DNA of 64,000 bases, from contig CP136065.1 of assembly GCA_032622095.1 (NCBI GenBank), positions 242,275,530 to 242,339,529 on the forward strand, read 5' to 3'. Both the position numbers and the translations under genes were made by a program. Positions 1 through 11,265 of this stretch are shown here, one piece after another; within the stretch, counting starts at the first letter, position 1; every line of letters begins with the position of its first letter. The DNA is from Siphonodentalium dalli (Eukaryota > Mollusca > Scaphopoda > Gadilida > Siphonodentaliidae). The notes beneath the pieces were generated by a model. That model saw nothing but the letters and a program-made list of their open reading frames with translations. It was not told the DNA's origin and did not search any database.

Positions 1-1490
1 TCACGGTGTCATAGGATAGCAGTAAAGATACTGGGATTTCGTATATATGCATGATACGGTGTTGGATGTTTAATCTTCTGTTTACATAGTCACCATAATT
101 ATTGTGATTTAATATGTTGGTCCCCTGGCTGCCAATGTACGGTGATGTTTCTAGGATTTGTTCACACTAAGTTAAACTGGGTTGCTCTTGGAGACATATT
201 ATGGACTTACTTCAGTGAATAAAACAGATTAGTTAGTATCCAAACACTACCTCCGCTGGAAGAATGCAGCAATCAACTAAGATTAACGAAAATTCTAACC
301 ATATTGACTGTACCATTTCAGAGAACACATCGTTCGAATTACTCACAAATGTAAATATTTAATAATATTTACATTATTCGGGACTAAATTATTATTGGGT
401 TAAACATTACGGTAATGAATTCGCCAACAACAGTCTATGCATGCAATCTGTTTATAACAATAGCGGTGTTACCTCCCTATTTTGATATACAATTTATGAA
501 AATAAGTAAAGTCGGCATGATTCTTGTGTTTCCGCTCTGAACGCACCAGCGGGGTGTTTCACATTACTTCAAATAATTTTGCAGTGACTCTCCATGATGT
601 TGATTTAGACTCATAGGAATGATTTTGGCTGTAAATGGAGGCTATGAAAACTTGACAGATATATTGATGTTTGTTAGACTCCAACTGAATGCTGCTTTGA
701 GTTAAACAGTATTGACGGTTTATATCTTTTTTGCTATGAATGCAAGCTTATAGTAATTCTGTACGTTGCGAAATATTTGTTCTGATTTTAACATGTGTAT
801 AACTCATCTTTGAATTTTCGCTTTATGGCATGTTTTGTCTACACGTGTCACATTTTGGCGCATTTGCCTCTGACTCAAGTGACTTCTATCAAACACTGGC
901 TTTCGATTTTAGCGGAAAAGTCAAATACTGAAGTGGTCTATTAAAAACGCGAAATCATAATGAATGTTTAACACATTATGCAAACGTATTTAGGAATAAG
1001 TTTTGTTTGTGGGGGGGGGGGGGGAGTGTTCTGTTTATGGGGGGGGGGGTAAATTTTTAAAACAGTGCCGTTCATAACGTGCTTTATCAAGTGTTTTAAA
1101 CCAAAAGTGTTCAAGACTAAATACTTTAAAACACGTGCTTTTCTAAGGCGTTCAAATCAGTGGCGTGTTAAAAGTGTCCCAATTTCGCGTCTAAAACAAA
1201 TACCATCGAGATTTATATGTAATTATAGCCCAGGCAATAGTGTCGAAAATTTGCCGATATAATTATCTTTGGGTCTCACTATTGATGTATCACATACGCT
1301 ACGGAGTCATGATGTCATATCATCATATGGTGCCAGCCCCCGGAAGTTCAATGAGTTTCAGTATAATAGCAAAGTGTTTTATTCACATAATATTATTTAT
1401 TTGTCTATATACAATGAAGAACGATTGAAATGGTAACTAAATTATATGCTTATAAATATTGTAAAACAAAATGTGTCCGATTATATGAGT
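1..1490. other. intergenic, no gene recognised
   Basis: AT-rich DNA with no coding signal I can support. It holds two homopolymer G runs (1011-1024 and 1039-1049). A stretch at about 1060-1170, rich in 'TTTAAAAC' and 'GTGTTTTA' words, recurs in diverged form at about 2290-2370, so both are probably pieces of one old repeat. Confidence 0.5.
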
Positions 1491-1496
1491 ATATGT

Positions 1497-2240
1497 AATC
1501 ATAAGCTTTCAATCCACGGAATACTGCAAAACAATTGGTTGACACACATGGTCATTTAGGTTATTTCTCGATAACCTAAATTTCTTGATTAGTTTCCCCG
1601 CTACAGTGTCGATTGAACACACCTATACCGCGTGTCTGAAAAAAAGTATGGAAACTGTTCGATGCTTCCTACGATTTAGCATGAAATTTCGGTGCTGTAT
1701 CGTAATTCCTTCGGGTATGACTGTATTGACAATAACAGTACTAGATGTTAATATTCAGTGCACAAGTAACCGGACAAATCAACAAGATTGAACATTGCAA
1801 AAAAAGTGAATCACTGAGATTAAAACCAACGGGGTTCCGTGACGGCGATCCAATATATCAATTCCACGTGCAACTGCAGCTGCCCAGTCGCACGCGATCC
1901 GTGATCAGTGTTGCGACTAGCCAATCAAAAGCGCTGAATTTCCGATGCGATTTCATCACTCGATGAACCCCAGTTTTGAGTTACAGGTGCCGCTTTCAAC
2001 TTAACGTGTCTTTTTCGTCGGAAATATAGTCTCAATGCTATACGCTCGTTATACTTCCAACTTCCACTTTTTGGTGGTTCTCCTGTGAAATAACGGATGA
2101 AATTATAAGAAATAACTCTTGTTGCGATTAAGGTTATGAGTTATAACCGAACAGTTATAGAATTTATCTTCAAACGTTTCGGTTATAACTGCATGACTTT
2201 AATCGAAGCAAGTGTTATTTCTTAAATATCTGAATCTCGC
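1497..2240. repeat. dispersed 0.75-kb repeat, copy 1
   Basis: This stretch matches 56322-57100 in the same orientation across most of its length, with substitutions and small indels. Its right end (about 2104-2224) is a foldback: TAAGAAATAACTCTTG on the left pairs with CAAGTGTTATTTCTTA on the right, each flanking a GGTTATAAC-type core. The second copy has the same foldback. It is most simply a non-autonomous transposable element; I could not define target-site duplications. Confidence 0.7.
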
Positions 2241-2824
2241 CAATCGAATTATTTAAGATAAAAAATGCTTAAAACTAAATGCCACAATCTAACACCTGAC
2301 GTTTAAAACATGCCGTTTATAAAGTGTTTTACCAAACTTGTTTAAAACAAACGCGTTCAAAACTAAATATCCTGTCTTGATCCGCGTATGTCAAGTGAGG
2401 CTATCCGTAATTGGTAGCAATGTCATGTTCTTGCGTCCAGAAGAGCTATAACACAATGTTATTCACATCAATGATGAGTTGTATACTCTGTTGCCTTGGT
2501 ATCGATGACGTCTCTTGGTCTGGTTACGGTCCCTTTATTATGGCTGGTGTTGTAACTCACTGTACGCACTGTCCTGAAATTATAATCATGTCTGTATGCA
2601 ACACATATCAAGTACAACATCTACGAGATATCATATGTTGATACGAATGTTTTCATATTGAGATATAACTACATATTGTACAAGTTTACATAAGATATTT
2701 GCGATACGCTTGGAATTTCATGAAGTTTTGTTCCAATGTGTCATAGCAAGACCAAAATGTCCGTTCAGCAGAAATGCCATTCCCCGTTCGAAACCTCGTT
2801 TGCCAGTGATTTTAAACCACTCAT

Positions 2825-2945
2825 TTGAGGATAATTTAGTTTGGACTGTTTTAAACTCGCCTCCGCGAAGGATCACCCTTCTTATCCATGCATCACATAG
2901 AACAATGACTGGTATAACTCTTGGAAAACGTCGTACTACAACACT
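2825..2945. repeat. short dispersed repeat, copy 1
   Basis: About 90 bases here, including the words CTCCGCGAAG and TATCCATGCATCA followed by CTTGGAAAACGT, recur in the same orientation at about 4820-4905. The two copies are clearly related but diverged. No coding function is seen. Confidence 0.6.
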
Positions 2946-3542
2946 CGCTCATGTTATTTCCAAAATGTCGCATTCTACCATAATATCATGATAGTTTTCA
3001 TTAGCCTGGAGAATTACGCAAATGGGCAAGAGTATATGAATGGGTTTGGCACGGCACGATCCTTCCGCGATGACACAGGCGTAGAGACACATTACTTGTA
3101 CAAGTAAATATTTACAGGATATCTCTTTTTTATGACTGTCATCTTAACCATCTTACCATTTTGTGGAAACTAAAGAATATTACAAACATATATTACTTTC
3201 GACATATCACTGATGATCCTTAGGTCGATGGCTTTGTTGATCGGGTTTCCTTTTGGGTTATTCACTGACAATATATGTGATAAAAGTCGTTGCACGTTTA
3301 CGATGCTAAACGACGTCGGCACTTACCCGGGTGATATGACACACACCAAAGAATAGCTCGTTGATCTTTCATCGGTGGTTATACATAAAGAACCACTATA
3401 TGAAATTTAAACAACAATCACACAGATCGTTTTGATTCTGCTTAAAGTATCAACAGGGCCTTCATTATCGCACAAAAAACGGTTATTGCTCAAGGATTGT
3501 TCGGAACCTCGTCGATAGTATCACTTATCGAAACACGGTACA

Positions 3543-4064
3543 TTGTCATTCTTCTGGTCGTCAGGCAACTTAAGATCTTCGAAAACAGTGAAAGAGGTAT
3601 TTATTACACGCTTATATCAGCACTACACTGGCATTGCGTGTTCACCATCTAGTTACATTTCTGACATTATCTGCACTATTGACAACAGAGACGACTGCAT
3701 CGATCATGCAATATTCCCGACGAAATCCACCTGGAAATGTGCGATGAAGGAATCATGGTCAATAGTAAATAGCGAATGTTGGGAAATGACCGTAAATCAG
3801 GATATTCTACTTGCCAAATTCTCTGCCATCAATCCATCGCTATGCATGTCCCGTATATGGAATAATTATCACAAATATCCAACCAATAGAACATCATGTT
3901 TAATTATTGTTCGCCTTAATTGTACCCAGGAAACAAATGAGGAAACTTGTGTATTATGTGACAAGAAATATAAAGATCGTGTCACACATGCCTTAATTGA
4001 CTGTTCTTCAATTTGCTATGATCGAAATAAACTTTTAATTCGAGTTGCTAAACGTCTTTTATGA
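3543..4064 (+). pseudogene. non-LTR retrotransposon (LINE) ORF2 C-terminal fragment
   Basis: An open frame of 173 codons resembles the tail of LINE ORF2 proteins, downstream of the reverse transcriptase palm. What is seen: a Trp/Arg-rich stretch (CMSRIWNNYHKYP), then a zinc-knuckle-like C-x2-C ... H-x4-C pattern (CVLCDKKYKDRVTHALIDC at about residues 135-153), followed by a short charged tail and a stop. This Cys/His arrangement with a preceding 'R.NCTQE' segment is typical of the LINE C-terminus. No endonuclease or catalytic (Y/F)xDD motif is in frame upstream, so this is a 5'-truncated dead copy, as target-primed insertion commonly leaves. Family (CR1, RTE or other) is undetermined. Confidence 0.6.
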
Positions 4065-7000
4065 TGACAATTGTCTGCAGCATACACTACGTCTGAAAAT
4101 AATATGGCTTCCAATATTTTTCCAACAAGCTGTAATGAATGAAGTTTGAAAAGTTATTTCATTAAATACGTCAAATTATAGGGTCTATATTTATCTAGGA
4201 CTATGTGACAAACTGGACGGAGAATCTAAAATGCTCGTTCAATTATCAGGTATACATTAAAACATACACGGTACCATCGAAGAAGAAAACACACTATTAG
4301 ATGTTCTCGTGAATAAAGCTGCATTTATTTGGAAAGCATATGTTGATCCTTTGACGTTAAGTTACATAATGTATATCCCACAATCAACTATATCGACCGT
4401 AACATGAAGTTATACGCGTCACCGTGAATTTCCGTACCACGTGTCTGTGCATATTATCCAATAACAGTATCAATCTAAACGTTAACAATTCCGACAATAC
4501 AACAAAAGTTTACAAATAATCGTTACAAATATGCTTACATCAGATTAGTTCACATTCACATCTAGGTCAAACTCTTGCCAATCTGATCAACTGGCTATTG
4601 TTACAATGTTCGTCCCTCTGTATATATGTACATACGTATATATATACTATATGCATATGACTTCCAGTCTGTTTGTCGTGTATGCATTGTATCTGGCCGT
4701 CGTTTTTATGCATGTCACTGTATTATACATGAATTAATGTCTACATTGGCTGCCTGTTTGCATAATTATGTACCTGTGTGTGAGTGTACTATTCACTCGT
4801 GTACACAATTATATGATAATTCGGACTTCTTTAGACTGGCCTCCGCGAAGCACCATCCTTATCCATGCATCATATTGAGCAATGACTGATATAACGCTTG
4901 GAAAACGTATCGTCTCCATTCTCATATCAACGGTTCGGCCGTTTCCGCCTCGCTAGAAAATAACCTCTTCCATAAATAGACACCATATATCTGCCGGACT
5001 ATTTAAATTACTTGATGGATTATGTGCATACTACCGGGAAATTCCTCTATTGACTGCGAGACTCGTCTGTTAAACTTGAACTAATTATTGATATGTATTA
5101 CTATTAATCACTGCATGGCCAAGTTTGGTATGACCCATGCATTATCTTTGAAAAGCCAACATTAACCCTACAGGTTTACGTCGCTATATCTGTGTTCTGA
5201 GATTCAGTTTTCATTTTCTAGGATGATGCAGCTTTCCCAAGATGATGCAATTTTTTTTAATTGTTTCAAAATATGGAGTGTATGTCTGGCGCAGTAAACG
5301 TTTGTGATAATCGTAGTATTTAGTAATAATTATAAAAATAAAACAACGCGAAAGAATTATCCGTAATAAATATCGTTGACCGATAAAACACTCGAAGATA
5401 TGTTATGTAAAGCAATACATATATAGGTATATGGGTTTAATCAATCTGATAATACACATGTAATGTATATAATGTAGCGGACCGACGACCTGAATAACAG
5501 ACGTGATGCTCTATAGAAATAGACACTCCAGGTGGAACTGAGTAAGCATACTTTGTCCGTGAATCGTGGCGCCTTATATACTATTTGGGGTGCATATTAA
5601 ATGAGGTACTTTGGTAATACACCTCTTGATTGGCTCCTCTGTTATGATAGTGCCCCACAAACATATCTGGGTGTGGTGCTTCATTGTATGATAATAGGTA
5701 CTTGCGGTTGGACGCGAGGTCCTTGGAGGGCCGAGCGTCTGTTATTCAGGTCTATGTTCCATGTTTTAGCTGATATGATTATTGCTATTGGTCTTTGAAT
5801 CAAGCGCTATGAATCTGGTGGGGGTTCTAGTGGATGTATAGGTAATATGTGACATATATAGTCGACTAGATTGTGATGAGTATAGTGCATTATGAATGTG
5901 TCGCCTGTATTATGCATCCCTAGACAAGCGGAAATGGCCGAGTCGTTGATAATGGTATCCTCTCGTTACCTGTTATATAGTGTTGGCAAGAATAAGGAGA
6001 TTGGAATGGAATGTTATATTATATTTACTCACCTCCCTGTTTTCGTCAAAATCTGGTACGTCATAATTTCCTGCATAAAAAGAGTACGCGGCACAATAGT
6101 TAATATGTTAGATAGCATGCTTTAGTCCGTGGGTCAAACAACTTTTAAAATGTTGTTGCATTCCCTCGGACAAATGTTTATATATATCAAATTAAAAGTC
6201 AGCACATGGCACGTTCATACTTGCTTGTTGCCGCTTCGTGAAGTACCACACGGAATGTGTTCCAGGGAAGAAAACTCGTACCCCTAACATAAGATAACAA
6301 TTTCCTCTAGTACAAATAACATCACATAAAGGAATTATTGCGGTTATAAACTAAACAATATATCGTTTATATTATAACTGAGATACAAAACTGAACAAAT
6401 TGATTAGCTACTTTGATAAAAATGCGATTAATATTTTGAAATTGCGAAACATTACCTGGATTGTGAAGGAAAAAAGTGTCAGATAAAATTGGCTATAACA
6501 TCCGAACCCCATGGTATATTTTCCATTTAGAATGCTGCATGTCAAATTGGTTTTAGGGGCATAATATGAAACGGTGTAGAGAGTGACGAAGGGGATTTAT
6601 AAATAACCGTGTATGAACGTGTTCCAAGATTAAAATTAAAAACAATTAGTGAAAAACGATATTTATTACCAAAAGTTTACAAAATTGTGATCAAAGTTTG
6701 ATATGGATTTGGAAAATCACATAACTCTGAACATTGATCTAGATTAAGTGGATTCATAAAACCACACTTGACTTCTTAGCTAGTATCTGTTCCTCAATAA
6801 CGTACTTCACTGTAGATGAAGATCCTAACTCGAAATTTCACGATTTAAGTGACTTTGTGCGCGATTTTCTTTGCGTCGCTTACAATTATGGAATTTTACT
6901 TGGGTAATTAATTCAATGTTTATTGTGATATCGGCTTAGAAAAGTCACAGTAAAGCATGCAATTTCGAGTTGTGACCTACGCCTGTCGTCTTTTCTTTGA

Positions 7001-7721
7001 ATAATTGAAGCCAAATCAACAGTTTCATAACGAAATTTGGATAGGGAGTATACGTGACAACAATATAAGGTTGATGTGTATGAATGTTTCACGCAGCGAC
7101 CGTGCACAGTCGTCATGGAAACATGCCTATAATCTCAATCTTATGCACGATATCTATGCTTTATACACGTCTGTTGCGGGATCGTTTAGCAAGAAACCTT
7201 CTGAAGAGCAAAATCAATCGCATTCGTAATATGGTGCTCTTTAATCTGTTATATGGAAACCTTTGATGGGGGAGCCAAATACAACACTAGAGGTGTTCGG
7301 ATAATTGACCCACGGACTATTATGTGAAATTTATGAAGACATCCACCTAGTGATGGTGAAGTTTCTATCGTGCCAATGTTGCAATTATTTGAGGATTTCA
7401 CTACAATATACATGTAGAAAGGGATCATTTCAATTTATCACTTCCCTGGACTAACTAACGAGTAGTGTGTGCACAGTTGGTTCCATTGACTAAAGGGACA
7501 CTGTGTGGATGTACTGTTTCGTTATCTCAATGCTAGCCACAATAACATCCATTGTCCCATGTTGGCTGCAGTAGTAATATTTTGTTGTTCCAAAATTCCT
7601 GGACCCCCTATAACACTCAATCCGGCACCATATATGGCTATAACACGTAGTAGTTATGGCTATAACAACGTAGATATGGTAGGGGAGATAGCTCGAGCAG
7701 ATATACGAAATCGCAAGTGTA
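4065..7721. other. intergenic, little seen
   Basis: AT-rich DNA downstream of gene 1. Apart from the second copy of a short repeat at about 4820-4905, I see no repeat arrays, no long open frame with protein-like composition and no RNA gene. Confidence 0.45.
4820..4905. repeat. short dispersed repeat, copy 2
   Basis: Diverged direct copy of 2845-2935: it shares CCTCCGCGAAG, TTATCCATGCATCA and CTTGGAAAACGT in the same order. Confidence 0.6.
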
Positions 7722-8111
7722 TTAACCCTTTACCCAACAAACCGGCCAAAAACGGCCAAATAAAGCTGCAACAGCCTAAATTATCTTCGGTCTGTCTCAA
7801 TAGAACCATACAAATATGGATATCATTGGAACCGGCTCCTTGACCACATTGTGATAGTTACAGTTATGCCCTGTGCCAATGCATTCTCTTATATATGCGA
7901 GTCGACCATAGGTCGCCTCGCATATATAAGAGAATGCATTGGCCTAAAAAAAAACTTTTTTTACCATTTTTTCTTACATTCTTTAACAATTTTATAATTT
8001 TTAATGTGTTAAGCCAATGCATTCTCTTATATATGCGAGGCGACCTATGGTCGACTCGCATATATAAGAGAATGCATTGGCACAGGGCCGTTCTGTTGGT
8101 TAAAGGGTTAA
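7722..8111. mobile_element. piggyBac-like MITE, full copy A
   Basis: A 390-bp element bounded by TTAA on both sides, with terminal inverted repeats beginning TTAACCCTTTACCCAAC and ending in the complement (GGTTAAAGGGTTAA, slightly diverged). TTAA target sites followed by CCC(T/A) ends are the hallmark of piggyBac transposons; no transposase is present. Inside lie two 65-bp near-perfect palindromes built on CCAATGCATTCTC and TATATATGCGAG with centre CGACCATAGGTCG, separated by an A/T-rich spacer. The palindromes make both strands translate alike, which creates false short open frames. Other full copies are at 17049-17428 and 31788-32194. Confidence 0.85.
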
Positions 8112-9880
8112 CCTTGCAATACCTGAGGTGACACTAAATAATGCTAGTCCGTTTATGATGAATCAAATGCCGTAGTCGTGATTTATGATTACATAACTTT
8201 GGATTGCGCAATTATTGCAAAGAGTACAATAAATAGGCTGTTAATGGTCGATATATCATGTAGATGGTAAGCTTTGTTGTGATGTCAAAGGCCGATGTAC
8301 ATGTATAGGTTGTCTGGCCAAATTTGGCGCGGGCGAATTAGCAAACAAGTATTAAGAAGAGTCAGTTTCTCCGATATCAATATAAGCATGTTAACTTGGT
8401 TATAAGAATGGACTAAAGCTCCATGTCCCCATTGTAATTGCATGTAAGTCCGTAGCAGCATAGCAGTGACAATAGAACATAATGACGGTTTTTTTCTGAT
8501 ATTCTGATATTCTTACCCGGAACATAAGCTGCATTGCGATGAGATTCGCTCGTGTCCTTATGGTTTATCTTTCGACTGGAATGAGATGGGTAGACTAGAA
8601 AATAAATAGTTTTAATGTGCTCACAATTCGCTCAAATTAAAAAAACAGAATACAGTCAGATAGTTTCACCACATTATAAAGAAATTGAGTAATTCTAACA
8701 TTTATTGGTAAGCCAAAGGTTTGAGCCATACTACAATTGTAACTTCGAATTTTAATTCTGTTGTAGACAATTATATTCATCGACAAAATTGTAAATACTG
8801 TTCAGCTGGATCGGTCTGTGGACTTCGCCACTATCCGAACATCCTAGTTTCAACATAGTTACGTTAGCCAGATTGTTCGTAAAGTTCATAAGCCAACACA
8901 TGTAGCTAGTATGGTGTCTGTTTAGTTAGAAACCAAAATCGTACATCTTGATCGTGATTATTTGACTTCTTTTAATTGTTATTCAAGCACATAACTGGGA
9001 AAGACACCAGTGATCATTGTGTTTCCTCTGCCACACCTGTATTGACGTACCGTTATTGTACACATCGCCCAATGATTCAAGCGAGTATTGATCGAGGTGG
9101 CTTGTTGGACAAGCTGTTATTCATACATCGCTATTATACATATACATGCACACATCGGGCAGACTTATTATGTGTATAATGTCGCTCGATATGCCACTGA
9201 TTGACGTGAATTGAGTACATAAACGATGATCGTAGCGAGTGTGAATTAGAACAAGACAGAATGTGAAGTCGTTAATCCAATAATTGTTAAAAAGCATAAT
9301 CACATTTTATATCCTCCGAATTGTCATGAAATTCTCCGTTATTTCCACTCTGTTAATCTATATCTATATCTGCGAATGTCTGTCTGAATGGTTGCCAATA
9401 TGTCTGTGTTATACAGAAAATAACGGGGGATCATCTACACTTTGAAAAAATACCATATTCCTACATCGCATTGTGCTATACTTTTTTTTGAAGGATGCTA
9501 CGTAATATATCCTTACATGAAATGATGGTAATTGTACATCACAGTGTAATTAAAATATGCTAGAGATGCCCGCTTAGGGAAACGTTGACCAATCAAATAT
9601 TTCCATGCAGCGAGTTTTCCAGTGTCTATGGTCATGTAGGTGAAATAATGGGTATAACTGTTAAGAATATACTCCGCGGATTCTATTTTACTTATGGACA
9701 GTTATGCTTGCATTCATTCGCGCGCGTACAATGCTTGCATGCTGTGTTATTCCGCGTTAAGGCTTTTGCATGTCATCCAGTAATAAATATAAATTCTTCC
9801 GCCATACGATTTTCTTTTCTTTCAACATTTATGTTCACAAAATAGGGGCACAATTTTTGAGTAAAAACTACTTATATGGC
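8112..9880. other. intergenic, nothing recognised
   Basis: AT-rich, no repeat structure or coding signal that I can support. A minus-strand GAACAGTAT near 8798 briefly resembled a phosphatase C-terminal exon but was not accepted. Confidence 0.4.
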
Positions 9881-9881
9881 A

Positions 9882-10126
9882 GATGTTTCTATCGAACTGT
9901 TTGCAACGCACTGATAGCGTCGTGATATACAATGAATCTTCTCCGACTAAGAACAACATCAACATTGTTGAACTGGGGATGTCTACAACGCACCGGTTAG
10001 TGTCGTGATATACACATGTACTTTTCACCGACGATACATGCAGTAACAACAACATCAACATTGTTGAACTGGCTGATGTTTCTATCGAACTGTCTGCGAC
10101 GCACTGATAGTGCAGTGATATATACA
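9882..10126. repeat. tandem repeat, about 110 bp, 2.3 copies
   Basis: The words GATGTTTCTATCGAACTGT, ACGCACTGATAG, GTGATATACA and AACAACATCAACATTGTTGA recur in order, with the AACAACATCAACATTGTTGA block at about 9951 and 10048. Copies differ by substitutions and small indels. It is non-coding as far as can be seen. Confidence 0.75.
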
Positions 10127-10577
10127 TGGGATATTAAACCAATAACAGTGTGGTAATAGCTCATTTGCAATCTGGTTTGGTTGAGTTAATATATAGGTGA
10201 AGAAAATGTCGAGCACTCACTTTGATGTGAGACATCTTGCTGCCATTTTCGGCAATTTATGACGTAATTTCCCGGCCCTCTGTGACATTTGGATAACGGG
10301 GAGCTAGGAATACCGCAATTGATAAAATCATGTTTGTTACAACATTTCCTCTAAATTTATATTAGGCATTTACGGGATATGCGGAACATACTGGTGCCAA
10401 GTGACACACTCTGAGTTAGGGCGGGGTTGCTGCACCAAAGTTTAGGGGAATACAAGGTCGCCGACCACACGTCCTCCAATCGTTTTCTCAAAAGATTGGC
10501 TTTTTCGGAACAAAACAAAACACTTTGATAAAAATCCTTAAAAAATTGAAATTAGAAAGGTAAAAAGTCGAGGAATG

Positions 10578-10862
10578 TGAAGAACTCTATCACCATATAC
10601 ATGATGCACATTATCAATACACGGACAACACTATCATAAAGTTTAAATTATCTACATTATAATTTATGTGAGTTGTTGTTTACACAATGAAGGTACCCAA
10701 CACAAAACGGTCAATTGTATTTCTAAGTTAAGATAGGAGAATAACTTAGTCGAAAATAATATCTTCCGTTGTTCATATACATGGTGCACATCAGTAATAT
10801 ATTGGAAACACTATCCTAGTTTCGAATATCTACATTCCATGGGAGGTGTTGATTACAAAAAA
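10578..10862. repeat. diverged tandem duplication, period about 190 bp
   Basis: Two diverged copies share CATATACATG(A/G)TGCACAT, then ACACTATC and TCTACATT. The first starts near 10590, the second near 10775. Confidence 0.5.
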
Positions 10863-11143
10863 GAACACATTAACGAACGGGTGTCATTTCTATATTCAAC
10901 CTAAACTTTGTTTGGGAGGCAATAACAAGAGGCAAGAATATGTTCCATTCCCAATAATTATCCACATAGGAGAGTCCACCTCACTGCAATCTGGGCAACG
11001 CTTGGTCACACTGAAATGTTTCGTTTCTGGTTCTAATTGCAGGAACTGGGTGAGTGTACAGAAACGTTCGGACACGTTACCACAAATTCATACAACGTCA
11101 GGTCGAATCGTGAGCGAACAAGTATTCAAGATCGAATATGTAC

Positions 11144-11265
11144 TCACATTTTCAATAGAAATAACGTTCCGAACAGCACCATAATTATGACACATATGCA
11201 GAGAACGCACACAATCACAACAACCATCACGCTGACGCTTGAGCAATTAACTATACCGCATTCAT
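11144..11265 (-). CDS. gene 1 exon 5b: membrane helix (alternative 3' exon, preferred)
   Basis: A strong acceptor (GCATTCTTTTTCAG) opens this exon in phase 1, fitting the exon 4 donor. It encodes NECGIVNCSSVS and then an unbroken hydrophobic run of about 26 residues (VMVVVIVCVLCICVIIMVLF...) ending LLKM and TGA at 11146-11144. That TGA lies inside a good splice donor, GTGAGT after AAAAT at 11147-11142. So the exon is either terminal, with a tail of a few residues, or splices in phase 2 to a cytoplasmic exon that I did not find. The acceptor is clearly better than that of exon 5a, and its intron (963 bp) is of more ordinary size. Confidence 0.5.

Noticed and set aside
7864-8131. Near-identical short ORFs on both strands (MRVDHRSPRIYKRMHW...)
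   Set aside because: Caused by the MITE palindromes; the same occurs at 31715-32058.
8780-8815. Minus-strand CCAG then GAACAGTATTTACAATTTTG resembling the last exon of a phosphatase (EQY...)
   Set aside because: The frame has an extra codon and stops within eight residues; no P-loop or WPD exon was found nearby, so it is likely chance.
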